Source: Heliocidaris erythrogramma | Taxonomy: Eukaryota > Echinodermata > Echinoidea > Camarodonta > Echinometridae | Reading direction: 5' to 3' | Length of the DNA stretch: 64,000 nucleotides | Assembly: GCA_025617745.1 (NCBI GenBank) | Contig: CM046866.1 | Coordinates: 11,415,725 to 11,479,724 of the forward strand | Shown here: in pieces, positions 52,901-62,876 of the stretch | Position numbering within the stretch: position 1 is the stretch's first letter | Layout: each line of letters starts with the position of its first letter | Position numbers and translations under genes: made by a program | The notes under the pieces: model-generated | Seen by the model: the letters and a program-made list of their open reading frames with translations, nothing else | Told to the model about the DNA's origin: nothing | Databases searched by the model: none

Positions 52901-55860
52901 ATGGCAAACCATGTACTGAAGAGTTACAATTGATCGTAAGATTGATTGTATCTCTTTATGTTACAGGCCCCTGGTCAGGCTGGTCGATGCGTCGTACGCA
53001 TCAGTATACCATGTGGGCACTTTCCCATCGACCTCTTTTGTACAGCTCTTTTCTGTTTGTATGTAAGAGGCTATGCACCTTATAGATTTTAGTTGGTAGT
53101 TTGGTATCGCTTTGTCTCTTGATATAGACTTTCCCTAATGTATTTATTTTGCATTTTTCGTTACTAGGGGAAGTCCAATGCATGTCCAATACGTTACCGA
53201 ATATTAAAGAAATGTAATATGTGAAATGTTGATCATAAATAGACCTGTTTACTAAGTGATTCAAATTTTATGCATACTTTTGAAACAAAGGTTGTTCTTG
53301 ACAACCTGAAAGCTTGCCAGAGGCTTGTCAGACATAGCAACAAGTAATGTATGCAAACTGGATTCCAAGTATTGTAGTTCATTCATTAATAACAGGTTAA
53401 TGGAATACCTCGTTACTAGGTCCCCATGCAGGAAAGAAACATCCATAAATTTGAATCACTTAGTAAACAGGTCTATTGACATGAAAATCTGTCTGACCCA
53501 AGCTGTAGGAAGTTTGATGCGGACATCGATGCGAAAGTTTTAGATGTGGTCTGTAACAGAATGGAATCGTAAGGCGGAGCCGTTCACATTGATTTCCGTC
53601 ACCCCATAATAATAAAGAAATAAATAAATTCAGACTTTTACTCTGTCAAATTTGTTCATCCTGATTTCATTTTACATTTCGAATTGGCGGAATCCTCCAA
53701 TGCCTGACTTTCTTCTGGTTTTTCTCATCTACTATACAGTCTTCTTCTGAGCCCCGATTGACTTATTTTAATCTCTCGAAAAAACAACTAACAAATCAAG
53801 TGATCATGAAAATAGAGTGAACATAGAGTGAAAAAAGAGTGTAAAAAGAGTGTAAAAAGAGTGTAAATAGAGTGTAAATAGAGTGAAAATAGAGTGAACA
53901 TAGAGTGAACATATAGAGTGAACATATAGAGTGAACATAGAGTGAACATAGAGTGAACATAGAGTGAAAATAGAGTGAACAGAGTGAAAATTCACTTACC
54001 ATGACCATGACTTCCTACGTTTTCTTTCACTTCTCTCTCGTAGTTTGCAACGACCTTTTCTTGTTCCAACATCTGTGTCTTGAAGCTCGTTTGGTCGATG
54101 GCGGGTTCGACCTTGAAAAGGTTCTGAAGGTCATCGCTGACGTTCGAGAAGTCGAAAAAACCCCGAAGACCTCTGGAATTACCAGACCGATGTTTCATGG
54201 TCAGGTACGAGGACGGAGACTCAAGCGTCCCTGTAAAGAACAATTTTACAAAGCAGTAAGTAAATACACTGTAAAATTCAACAAATATGTTGGGTAAAAT
54301 TTTGTATACATTTTACTCTCCTCTTAAAAAACACAAGTTTTCGAAATCTATTAATAATGTTAATCAGGACTTTTCATGTCCCCCCTTTCAATTTTTTTCT
54401 TTTCTTCTTGAAATGTATTGTAATGCATTCCATGTGTTTACGGTCTTGCTCTTTGTAAGTTAAGAAGCCGATAGCGTATAAAAGTTATTTAAAATGTATT
54501 TAAAAAGATATTTAAGTTTTGAAATGTCTACATAATGTTACTAAATTGGTTACATGTCATTTTTCCGCAGGTCCATAATTCCGAAGGTTCGTTACTCCGA
54601 AGGTTCGTATTTCCGAAGGTTAGTTTAGTCCGAAGGTTTGTTTATACTCCGAAGGTTCATAATTCCGAAGGTTTGTATAATAAATAGGGTACATAATTCC
54701 GATGATGAAATAGGGATTGTAAATCCGAAAATAAAATATGGTTCATAAACGAAATGCAGTAGAATCTTACATAATTTTTTGAATAATGAACATTCGGAAT
54801 AATGAACCTTATTTCATTTTCGGAATTACGAACCCTATTTCGGCGATCCTGGGTTTTAGCGGTCTAAATTAATTTTAGGTTGCTAACTTCAGCTCGTCTA
54901 TGCCCTAACCGTAACCCTAACCAGAACCCTAGTTAGCAACCTAAAATAATTCAGACCGCTAAAACCTAGGATTGCCCCTATTTCATATTCGGAATTATGA
55001 ACCTTCCGATAAACGAACCTTCTGAAAAAGGAATCTTCGAAATTAGGAATATTCGGAATATTCGGAATGTTCGGAATTATGAAACCTTTTCCATTTTCGA
55101 AATTATAAACCCCCTGGTATGGGAAATTTGTGTTTTTGAAATTACAAACCTTGGGAAGTACGACTCGTAACCATTTCAATAACATTACTTAAATATGTGT
55201 TTTATACGTTAACAGTTTCTTTCATAATTCATAAAGAACACGACCGTAAGAAAGACCAAAATACACGGACACGACGACCTAACATGTAGTTGTATTTCAA
55301 AAAAAGAGTTATCATCAATTAAAAATGATAAAGTACACGTTTTAATAAATTTTAACGGATTTGTGTCGTATAATCAAGTGAAAAAAGAGCGAGCCTCCCT
55401 CCCTCCCAACCAACCAACCAAACAAACAACCAACCAACCAAGAAAAAGACCAAGAAAAAGACCAACCTTCTGAGCTGTTATATTTCACAAAATCCCAAAG
55501 GGTAAAAGTTGAAAGAACACTGGCACCGAATAGCAGATAGAGCACAGTAGATAGACGAGTTCTGTTTGGTTTGAAAGGCTCTCGACAAAGTCTCTTTCCA
55601 ACTCTGATCCCGCTTGGCTCGCCGGTATTCCTTTCCCCCGCTTTCGCTGCCTTGGTCAACAGACCGATGCAACTGGAAGCTACGGATTTGAGTCTCCTCA
55701 TGATCTTCGTCAACATCTTGATTTCTCCTCCGAAAAAACAACAACACCTTTCTCCCCCTCTCCTGATTCTTTTTAAATTCCCATGCAGAAAGCGATTTGT
55801 GGATAACCACTGTCGGCAGCCCTCCCGTTTGTCAAACTTCCACGGAATACTTTGCTGCAT
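46736..55860 (-). CDS. Beta-1,4-galactosyltransferase (gene model, 7 exons)
   Basis: Join on the minus strand: 55860-55467, 54230-54000, 51619-51351, 50278-50162, 49656-49469, 49220-48996, 47198-46736; 1887 nt, 628 residues, all junctions in phase. Type II Golgi protein: basic cytosolic tail, one TM (about 103-123), stem, then catalytic domain from about 285. Motifs: NCLPRW, IIIPFRDRFYHLP (301-313), FNRAMLMNVGF, HDVDH (368-372; metal-binding DVD), YYGCSGMPRHF and YWGWGGEDDE (428-437). It ends in NISVDI (509-514). Known: the family moves galactose from UDP-Gal to GlcNAc, Glc or Xyl acceptors in the Golgi using Mn2+. Inferred: a glycoprotein or glycolipid enzyme of the B4GALT1-6 type; which one is not decidable here. 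Odd: residues about 515-628 form a Lys/Glu/Ala-rich tail not usual in the family, and the cytosolic tail is long if the first ATG is used (Met49 is an alternative). Confidence 0.92.
47867..48053. mobile_element. 187-bp TIR element with AACACGATAA ends
   Basis: AACACGATAAAAACTATTTT at the left and AGTAGTTCTTATCGTGTT at the right form inverted repeats of about 38 bp, including TCGAAAAATAAACTCAAGA. The interior has gacaatttcaatagccctgt and ccgaacctgatttctatggg, a phrase set that recurs at 4003-4070 and 51121-51215. Confidence 0.8.
48302..48420. repeat. CCTAACCCTAACC-like stretch and GGTAATATGGAGCC units
   Basis: A run of CCTAACCCTAACC-like words is followed by two units of gg(g/t)aatatggagcc. 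Two more such units are at 48770-48800. It is probably one dispersed element. The telomere-like text is short and degenerate. Confidence 0.5.
48996..49220 (-). CDS. B4GALT-like gene, exon 6 (WGWGGEDD exon)
   Basis: Bounded by acattccag at the start and GAAAG|gtatac at the end, 225 bp, phase 2 to 2. It reads LPYDNFFGAVTGLTKGN, then INGFPNVYWGWGGEDDEIWK, the acceptor/donor-binding motif of the family, and HYDVITHHHKS. The site equivalent to the metal-contacting Met-x-x-His of B4GALT1 appears to read I-T-R-H, so the Met would be Ile, if my hand alignment is right. Confidence 0.93.
49469..49656 (-). CDS. B4GALT-like gene, exon 5 (DVDH exon, 188 bp)
   Basis: The acceptor is ccccag|GCC and the donor is TACAA|gtaaat. 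The 188-bp length matches, as I recall, the corresponding exon in vertebrate B4GALT genes. It reads NQELFNRAMLMNVGFLESLN, CFVIHDVDHVPLDDRNYYGC and GMPRHF. The DVD triad that binds Mn2+ and UDP-Gal is intact. Confidence 0.95.
49738..49975. repeat. CCTCCTTGTCCCT / (CT)n low-complexity tract
   Basis: Repeated CTCCTTGTCCCTCCTT units with a poly(C) run and CT dinucleotides, in an intron. The plus-strand Ser/Leu/Pro frame is an artefact. Confidence 0.9.
50162..50278 (-). CDS. B4GALT-like gene, exon 4 (FRDR exon)
   Basis: The acceptor tttgtttag precedes 50278 and the donor gtatat follows 50162. The exon is 117 bp in phase 0. It reads VAIIIPFRDRFYHLPIILRY and LVPMLQKQLLEFSFFIVEQ, the family's nucleotide-binding strand with the FRDR motif. 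Confidence 0.95.
51121..51215. repeat. AAGGCAATTTCAATAGCC dispersed phrase, third copy
   Basis: ccaaggcaatttcaatagcc ... aatccaaacttgatttccat resembles stretches at 4003-4070 and 47893-47990. It appears to be part of a TIR element family whose ends are only clear in the 47.9-kb copy. Confidence 0.55.
51351..51619 (-). CDS. B4GALT-like gene, exon 3 (stem to catalytic boundary)
   Basis: The acceptor tgatacag precedes 51619 and the donor gtaaag follows 51351, 269 bp, ending in phase 0. It reads GKRKLDLKDSPMVKTEEIIF, a basic TTTKRANENLRKK stretch, then VIESEAMNISDYWHLPGGHW and NCLPRW at the entry to the catalytic domain. There is one N-glycosylation sequon (NIS) and another at NIT. Confidence 0.92.
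51955..52300. repeat. Minisatellite, unit about TTCCCTCTGTCCCATA
   Basis: About 350 bases of degenerate units CCATATTCCCTCTGTCC in an intron. Long Ser/Pro/Leu frames in several phases over this tract are artefacts. Confidence 0.9.
52844..52970. mobile_element. 127-bp MITE with GGGCCTGTAACATAAAG ends and CTG duplication
   Basis: GGGCCTGTAACATAAAGAGA at the left is the exact inverse of TCTCTTTATGTTACAGGCCC at the right. The arms extend about 40 bp. CTG at 52841-52843 and 52971-52973 flanks it directly. It resembles the GGGCCC element at 31326 in end sequence and duplication size. Confidence 0.85.
53242..53473. mobile_element. GACCTGTTTACTAA MITE family, copy 2
   Basis: The ends GACCTGTTTACTAAGTGATT and AATCACTTAGTAAACAGGTC are exact inverses, and TA lies outside both. 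The interior shares gcttgccagaggcttgtcag and gacatagcaacaa with the copy at 13294-13532. Confidence 0.85.
53808..53995. repeat. Minisatellite, unit about AACATAGAGTG
   Basis: About 18 units of (A)AATAGAGTGAA or AACATAGAGTG in the intron, ending a few bases from the donor of exon 2 (read on the minus strand, it follows that donor). Confidence 0.92.
54000..54230 (-). CDS. B4GALT-like gene, exon 2 (stem region)
   Basis: The acceptor ttctttacag precedes 54230 and the donor gtaagt follows 54000, 231 bp, phase 1 to 1. It reads TLESPSSYLTMKHRSGNSRG, NVSDDLQNLFKVEPAID and then a Glu/Lys-rich segment (MLEQEKVVANYEREVKENVG) that may be a short coiled coil in the lumenal stem. Confidence 0.88.
54574..55160. 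repeat. TTCGGAATTATGAACC-type array, locus 3
   Basis: About 20 diverged units such as ataattccgaaggttcgt and ttcggaattatgaacctt flank an inserted TIR element (54842-54975). The orientation of the units flips on the two sides of about 54780. It lies in intron 1 of the galactosyltransferase gene. Confidence 0.85.
54842..54975. mobile_element. 134-bp TIR element in the TTCGGAA array, 9-bp duplication
   Basis: GGCGATCCTGGGTTTTAGCG faces CGCTAAAACCTAGGATTGC. The arms extend over 40 bp through taggttgctaac. CCCTATTTC occurs directly before (54833-54841) and after (54976-54984). Since that word is also part of the array unit, the duplication is likely but not proven. Confidence 0.75.
55385..55465. 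repeat. CCAACCAACCAA short repeat next to the exon 1 donor
   Basis: CCAA/CAAA tetranucleotide units and a doubled accaagaaaaag lie immediately inside intron 1 on the gene's strand. Confidence 0.75.
55467..55860 (-). CDS. B4GALT-like gene, first coding exon (cytosolic tail and TM)
   Basis: ATG at 55860 is the first after an in-frame stop (TAG at 55890-55888) but has a poor context (T at -3). A second in-frame ATG at 55716 (Met49) has A at -3 and may be the real start. The exon codes for a basic tail with a CCC cluster (39-41), the helix STVLYLLFGASVLSTFTLW and the beginning of the stem. It ends TCAGAAG|gttggt, a donor less close to consensus than the others. Confidence 0.85.
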
Positions 55861-58800
55861 CAAAACTAATATTTCACCAATACAATCCTAAGCGGTCCAG
55901 TCTTGTGACTTACTACCCGACGTATTGTAGATAGATGCTACCTTACATTCTTCTACATCGATACCAGGCAAACAAAATTTGCTGAAAATGAGTGCTATAA
56001 AGGGGTTTTCGGAACCCATCGATCATCATTGAAAAAAAAAAAAATTGTGTACAGACCCCGTTGGCCGTCAGGTACCTCCAACAAAACGATTTTCATATCC
56101 AGTCATTGTTATGCAAATATGTTCGCACAGAACACAGTGATGGATAATGGGGGCACCATCGATTATGGCGCAGCAAACTTTGTTGCTATTGCCACTGGTA
56201 GTTACTAGTGCAAGAATTTCATATCTTGTAACTAACATACCAAGGTCAAACAGTTCAAATGGTTCAGATCATGTCCATCAGAGTGTAGAGACGTGTTCGC
56301 AGCCCTCTCCTCCTCAGCCCATTACGTAACGTGCATTTTTAAAATTGCAAGCTCTCGACACGAAATGGCAACCAGCTGTTGTTGTTAAATTAGTTTTTAC
56401 GGCGCTTCATTCAATTTTGAATATTTACGCTCCACAACAATAGAAGAATAACACAATTCTGCTTCTCGATTTCAACCATAGGATAAAAGTACGGTATGTA
56501 GATTAAGACTATCGAAAACGCATCACGTGGGTTTATTGTTTTGCTCAACGAAAAAGCTGCATGAATGCGCTGGCCAGATAATTTATCGACGGACCCACGT
56601 GTACTACATGTACAGTATACAATGTACTTCACATATTGTTTATATTCATTCGTCTCGAGCTCGTTCTGATTTTCTATTGCGTAAATATCCAGAGCTGTCG
56701 GAACTAGGGTTGGGTATTGGTATAGCACAGAAGTCGATGGATGGGTGGACTGATAAGAAGATATGTGTTGAAGTTTCCTATGAAGTGCTTTAGTTTGCAT
56801 CTAGGTTGCAGGACAGGTTCTTGCTCAATTATGGCATAGTAATTCCGATTTGTGTGGGCATTTAAGTGGCTATGAAATTTCACGAGATGGATTATTTGGT
56901 CAAAAGTGAAGACAGTTGAATTGCATTAGCTGATATTGATAGAAAGTTTAAAGGTACATGTAATGCAATAAGTAAAATGTACCAATTGAATTGAAATTGA
57001 GGTATTGGCTTCAATGAATGTATATTATGGGTGCACATGACGAAAGAATGTTGTTATGGACTTTGAGGTAGAGTGAAACTTGCTATGATGTAGTTAAAAA
57101 GTACCCAGAATGAGGGAATTTTTCCCTTTGGACAAAATGAGAATTGGAAGGATCGGGATGACCATGTTTTTGGTTGTTTGGAGGTGAGAGGACGCATTGC
57201 CTAAAGGAAATGCATCCTCTCACCTGTAATAACTTGATATTTAATGACATGGTGATCTCCGACTGCACGCCGCGACATGCATGCAAAAGCTTGTCCACGT
57301 AGAATTTTCATGTCAAAATAGCACTTGTGCTCTGCTGCTTTTTATTGCCTTAGTTATGGAGAGCCCTGTAACATACAGTCGACTTCGCCGTGTAGTTGGC
57401 GAGACTATCACTCTATCTTAGGTATGCCATGTTCTTATTCATGTTATTGCAGTACCAACAGGCAACAGCAACAGTCTAATCATTCTTGTTGTTTACTTTA
57501 GTCTTCAACTTTCAAGCACACCATTTCCACACTTTTACAACTTCTCCACATTTATTTCCAGGACAACATTTATATGGCCAGATGCCCCACGTCTGCGCAT
57601 CTGAAATCACAAAAGACGCAACACTCACCTCAACCTCCTATTCAGATTTAGGCTAGGCCTACTCATAAATACCACTGAAAAAATAAGAAAAATGATTGAA
57701 AAACAAGGATTTCATGATTTTTTTTACTTACTAGACTCAAATATGCTATTTTTAATGCACAAATATCCCGATCTGTGTATAAACTAACAAATTTTTATTT
57801 CCGATGGGTTTCCCCAAATTCTTGGGGATGATAAATTGGATTTGTACACGAGCTAAAATAAATCCCCAGGTCTAACGTTAAACTTTAAGTTAGCACACAT
57901 CATGCACATGTCATGCATGTTGTTGTGCGACGTTAGCCTGTGAGTTTATAGTGCTGTAGTCTTAAGACTAACCTTGCATTAGTGTGAGTGGTTGCATGTT
58001 GTACTGTACTAGAAGTTAGAACAGAAGTGTAGATCTATGTGCGTGATATTAAAAATAACATAAAATAACTTCAATTTACTTACAAACACACGTAGTTACT
58101 TTGCAGATATTGGCTTGCCCAGATATTTTTGCTGACTGAAGTTAGAACCCTAATGAAAGCATTTTCGGCGCTCTGATCTGGGAACTATGCGTCGAGCGGG
58201 GCCTATATCACGAGTATGCTGATATTTGTTGTTGTTGTTGATTATGGCACGTATTGGCAGACGATGTTTTGATGGCGATATTTTTCACGAATTTTGGCTT
58301 ATAACTGGCTTATAAATCGCCAAAGACTTTAATATCCAAGGGCTTATAAATGGCTTATAAATCGCCAATGACGTCATCAAATCAAGCAACTTGACAAAAA
58401 ACTGCTAAATTCTCCTATTTACCGGCGAGTCATTTAATTTCAAGGAGGTCATATGTAATTAAAACTGTTCAGTGTTGTATCCATGTATTTAAAGCGAAAA
58501 AGGGTAAACGCGATCATAGAAAACTGGAGCTCTCTATTCGCAACAGAACTTTTCCTAATGAAAGCCTTTTCAGTGTTCCGATAGAGTGTTCGATGAATAT
58601 AGCGCCGCCTTCGGCGTTCCGGGAACTATGCGTCTAGACTCGAGAGTTCAGGAGTTTTTTTTCTTCGTGGTTTAAAATGATTTATTCCTACGAATGATGG
58701 GAACGCCAACAGCCAGTGCAAGTTCTTCTGATAGAGATCCAATCTTTTATACTGCAAAGAAGTTGGGGATCACGAGATTGAGATTGAGATTGAGTTTGGT

Positions 58801-59560
58801 CACATTGTTTGCTTGAGTTCAAAGTTTCTACTAGCCCAGTTCTGATTGCCTTTGTTGAATTGATTATGTATGATTTCATGGGTGTCGATCCCGGGGGGGG
58901 GGGGGGGGGGGTATATATCTCCCAAAAAAATTGAGGTGGGGATGGCCTGTATTATCACCCCCCCCCCAATATTTTTGGATAATAAGAATTATGATACATT
59001 AACTTAAAACTAATAATTATCCAAACTCATTATCTTTGATCCTAAAATACCATCACATTTTTTGATGATTTTAGAAGTAAGAAAAAAAGAAATGCCATAA
59101 TTTCGATGCAAAAATATCGAAGAAAATTCGTTCGCTCGCATTGTTATTCGCAATTAAGTGGTTCGATCCGTCCATTGGCGTAGATCCGTGCATTCCTTCT
59201 TTTCATTAACCATTTTGAGATGCTTTAATATGCAAGTTTTACAGACAGATTTTTTAGGATACCCCACTTCCACCCCCCTCCCCCCCCTCCCGGTCGCTTT
59301 GCTCAGTGGCGTATCTAGGGGCAAGGGGACACGTGCCCCGGGCGGCACTTGGAGGGGGTGCAAAAAATGCAAAGGAGAGAAAGAAACAGTTGGGAAATTA
59401 AGAAATATCATAATCCGTACGTTATGCGCCCCCAAATCCGCAGGGTAAATGCACTAGAAATCTATTTTTTTAAGGTTTGAAATGCGAAATTTTCCAAATC
59501 TCGGTCGCTTTGCTCCCTCACATAATTATTTTCTTCACGATCTCGTAATTTCGAGCCCCC
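55861..59560. other. Upstream flank of the B4GALT-like gene, no gene seen
   Basis: The promoter of the galactosyltransferase is expected at the left side of this stretch, but I cannot mark a core element. I see a short hairpin (57182-57224, ggtgagaggacgcatt/aatgcatcctctcacc), a poly(G)/poly(C) pair near 58892 and 58963, and otherwise unique AT-rich sequence. Confidence 0.5.
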
Positions 59561-59574
59561 TTTCTCTCTTATAA

Positions 59575-60000
59575 GTGCCATTTCCCCTTCTGATAAGTGC
59601 CCTCATTTCTCCCTCTGAAAACTGCACATTTTCATATCAGATAATTGCCACTTTATCTTTCTAATTAGTGCCCTTTTTCGAATCTAAATATTGCCTCCTT
59701 TTCTCTCTTATGCTCTTTTCTCCTTTGATAAGTGAATTTATACTTCTGATAGGCGCCCTTTTCCCCTTTTAATAAGTGCACATTTTCCCTTTCTGATAAG
59801 TGCCCCTTCCTTACTTCTGATAAGTTCACCCTCTTCACTTCTGATAAGTGCCCCATCTTTACTTCTGATAGGTGCCCCCTCTTCACTTCTGATAAGTGCC
59901 CCTTTTCAAATCGGATAATAGCCACCTTATTTCTCTAAAAAGTATCTTTTTCTCCTTCTGATAAGTGCCCCTCATTTTTCGAATCTAAATATTGCCCCCT
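59575..60000. repeat. Minisatellite, unit about CTTCTGATAAGTGCCCC
   Basis: About 18 units of TTCTGATAAGTGCCC(C/T) followed by T-rich spacers of 8-20 bases. The minus-strand frame with GHLSEVK repeats is an artefact of this tract. Confidence 0.9.
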
Positions 60001-60210
60001 TTTTCTAAAGGATTTCTCATTTAGCTCGCTCGAATGTGACAACAATTTACACTTTAAGTTGTGGATCTCGAGAACTCTAAACAATGGAGTTGAAGAAGTT
60101 CTTGCAAAATGGCTCTAGCCAAAAGATGGTGCATGCAGTGTTGTAGTGGTAAATATTTTTGGGGGTATACTCCCTTATACTCCCAATCCTCAGAGCACCA
60201 AGTTACGACG

Positions 60211-61348
60211 AGGCGATGCACCGTGCTGTGGTGGTGATTCACAAACACAATAACCCCCCCTCCCTCCGTGACACACTCACCCTCACACCCACACACACAA
60301 AAATCATCTGTCATATTATCATCTCAAAATGATAAAGAGTCATATTTTCAGACCAAATTTTCATGATCGGGGGAGGGGGGGGGGGGGGGAGGGGGGTTGA
60401 CCGGCAAGGGAGCGAAGCCAGTGGCGTATGTAGGGATTATGGCACGGGGGCAAAAAATGAAGCCCCCCCCCCCCCCGAGTTCTCAAACCTATCTACGTCA
60501 GCGAGGGAGCAAAGCGACCGAGCGGCAAATTTTTCAATTTTTAACCCTAAAAACACACAATTTCTTGTGCAGTTTACCCCGGCCCCCCACTCAGTATTAT
60601 TTAGGGCACGCGTATGCTTGTTCCCTCCCTTTGAAAGCACCCCCTATCTCAGGGCTGTCAAAATTTCTGAACCCCCTATCGCGGGCTTTGCGACGGCTTT
60701 TCCTGCCTTGGAAACCCCCTAAATTCAGACCACTGCTCAATGTACCCCCTATCTCAGGTGAGCTCTCATTCCAACCCCATATCTCAGGACAGACACCAAC
60801 CCCCCTCCCAAGTAAGATGTCCTTACAATACCTTGGAAGAGATGTTTTTATGTTCAAAATGGTATCTCAGTACTCAATGCAGTCATATAAGAACCCAAAC
60901 AAAAATTAAAATCTCATGACATAAAAGTTTTTTAATGGTAAGTCCTGCATGCAGCTCGCAGAGATGAAAAAAAGTGTCTCACTACGGTACGTCTAAAGTT
61001 ACTACACTTATCCTGCTTAGTCACAGATTTCGGAAAGTCCGTATCGAGTCGGGGGAGGACTGGGTGGGACTGCCCTGATAGCAGAAAGTGTTAAAAAATG
61101 ACGTGATATTTACGTCGTGGTTTTCGTCTTTTTTACGTCCTGTAATTACGTCAATAAGACGACAACTTGCACCAACGCAATACGTCAAGAGAACGTCTTA
61201 TTTTGAGGTCATCTCTACGTCTTCATTCCTCTTCCCTTATAGCGAAAGTGTTAAAAATGACGTGATATTTACGTCGCGGTTTTCGTCTTTTTTACGTCCT
61301 GTAATTACGTCAATAAGACGACAACTTACTCCAACGCAAGACGTCAAG
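60211..61348. repeat. Tandem duplication, copy 1 (about 1.14 kb)
   Basis: It starts aggcgatgcaccgtgctgtg and ends at gtcaagag. It contains a G run, the phrase ccagtggcgtatgtagggat, a gagggagcaaagcgaccgag word, and two acgtcgtggttttcgtcttt blocks. The copy starting at 61349 is nearly identical apart from homopolymer lengths and a few bases. The 119- and 170-codon frames here are incidental. Confidence 0.9.
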
Positions 61349-62498
61349 AGGCGATGCACCGTGCTGTGGTGGTGATTCACAAACACAATAACCCCCCTCC
61401 CTCCGTGACACACTCACCCTCACACCCACACACACAAAAATCATCTGTCATATTATCATCTCAAAATGATAAAGAGTCATATTTTCAGACCAAATTTTCA
61501 TGATCGGGGGAGGGGGGGGGGGGGGGGGGGGGGGGGGTTTGACCGGCAAGGGAGCGAAGCCAGTGGCGTATGTAGGGATTATGGCACGGGGGCAAAAAAT
61601 GAAGCCCCCCCCCCCCCCCCCGAGTTCTCAAACCTATCTACGTCAGCGAGGGAGCAAAGCGACCGAGCGGCAAATTTTTCAATTTTTAACCCTAAAAACA
61701 CACAATTTCTTGTGCAGTTTACCCCGGCCCCCCACTCAGTATTATTTAGGGCACGCGTATGCTTGTTCCCTCCCTTTGAAAGCACCCCCTATCTCAGGGC
61801 TGTCAAAATTTCTGAACCCCCCTATCGCGGGCTTTGCGACGGCTTTTCCTGCCTTGGAAACCCCCTAAATTCAGACCACTGCTCAATGTACCCCCTATCT
61901 CAGGTGAGCTCTCATTCCAACCCCATATCTCAGGACAGACACCAACCCCCCTCCCAAGTAAGATGTCCTTACAATACCTTGGAAGAGATGTTTTTATGTT
62001 CAAAATGGTATCTCAGTACTCAATGCAGTCATATAAGAACCCAAACAAAAATTAAAATCTCATGACATAAAAGTTTTTTAATGGTAAGTCCTGCATGCAG
62101 CTCGCAGAGATGAAAAAAAAGTGTCTCACTACGGTACGTCTAAAGTTACTACACTTATCCTGCTTAGTCACAGATTTCGGAAAGTCCGTATCGAGTCGGG
62201 GGAGGACTGGGTGGGACTGCCCTGATAGCAGAAAGTGTTAAAAAATGACGTGATATTTACGTCGTGGTTTTCGTCTTTTTTACGTCCTGTAATTACGTCA
62301 ATAAGACGACAACTTGCACCAACGCAAGACGTCAAGAGAACGTCTTATTTTGAGGTCATCTCTACGTCTTCATTCCTCTTCCCTTATAGCAGAAAGTGTT
62401 AAAAATGACGTGATATTTACGTCGCGGTTTTCGTCTTTTTTACGTCCTGTAATTACGTCAATAAGACGACAACTTACTCCAACGCAAGACGTCAAGAG
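61349..62498. repeat. Tandem duplication, copy 2
   Basis: It matches copy 1 in order and almost base for base. The visible differences are G/C run lengths and scattered substitutions such as acgcaatacgtc versus acgcaagacgtc. This points to a recent event or to an assembly duplication. The 199-codon open frame is a counterpart of the one in copy 1. Confidence 0.9.
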
Positions 62499-62639
62499 GA
62501 CGTCTTATTTTGACGTCATCTCTACGTCTTGTACATCGTAAAAACTAAAGTGCTACTTTTAGGGGCATGTATAGTGACTGCACCTGAAATGCTGTTGATA
62601 GCACTTGTAGTGTGCTAATTTACCAGCAAAAAAAAATGT

Positions 62640-62712
62640 GACCGTGGCGAGCCTCGAACCAGGTTCCGCTGATTGAGAGGCGCTGACGTTACCGATGGAC
62701 TAACAAATGCTT
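62640..62712 (-). other. tRNA-like module (inverted member)
   Basis: On the minus strand it reads TTAGTCCATCGGTAACGTCA then ATCAGCGGAACCTGGTTCGAGGC, with a B-box-like GGTTCGAGGC. The acceptor stem does not close, so it is not a functional tRNA gene as seen. Confidence 0.45.
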
Positions 62713-62802
62713 CTTGCAATCCTGTTTAGTCATGGGAGTCAAGTAGATAACATGAACTATGTGTATCACTATGTAACAATATGATCTGCTCTAAATCGTA
62801 CA

Positions 62803-62876
62803 ATGTGAGTTAGTCTAGAGGTAATGCCAGCAATTCTCGATCAGCGGACCCTGGTTCGAAGCTCGCGCAAATCATT
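62803..62876 (+). other. tRNA-like module (direct member)
   Basis: GTTAGTCTAGAGGTAATGCC (A-box-like) and GGACCCTGGTTCGAAGCTCG (B-box-like) in plus orientation. It is the inverse counterpart of the module at 62640-62712. Confidence 0.45.

Noticed and set aside
59665-59925. Minus-strand frame with GHLSEVK repeats resembling a repeat protein
   Set aside because: It is the translation of the CTTCTGATAAGTGCCCC minisatellite; the unit spacing drifts in length and no start or splice context exists.
61466-62065. 199-codon Pro-rich frame and its 170-codon counterpart at 60397-60909
   Set aside because: They lie in duplicated repeat sequence, run through homopolymer G/C tracts and match no family. 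The two copies lack splice or start context.
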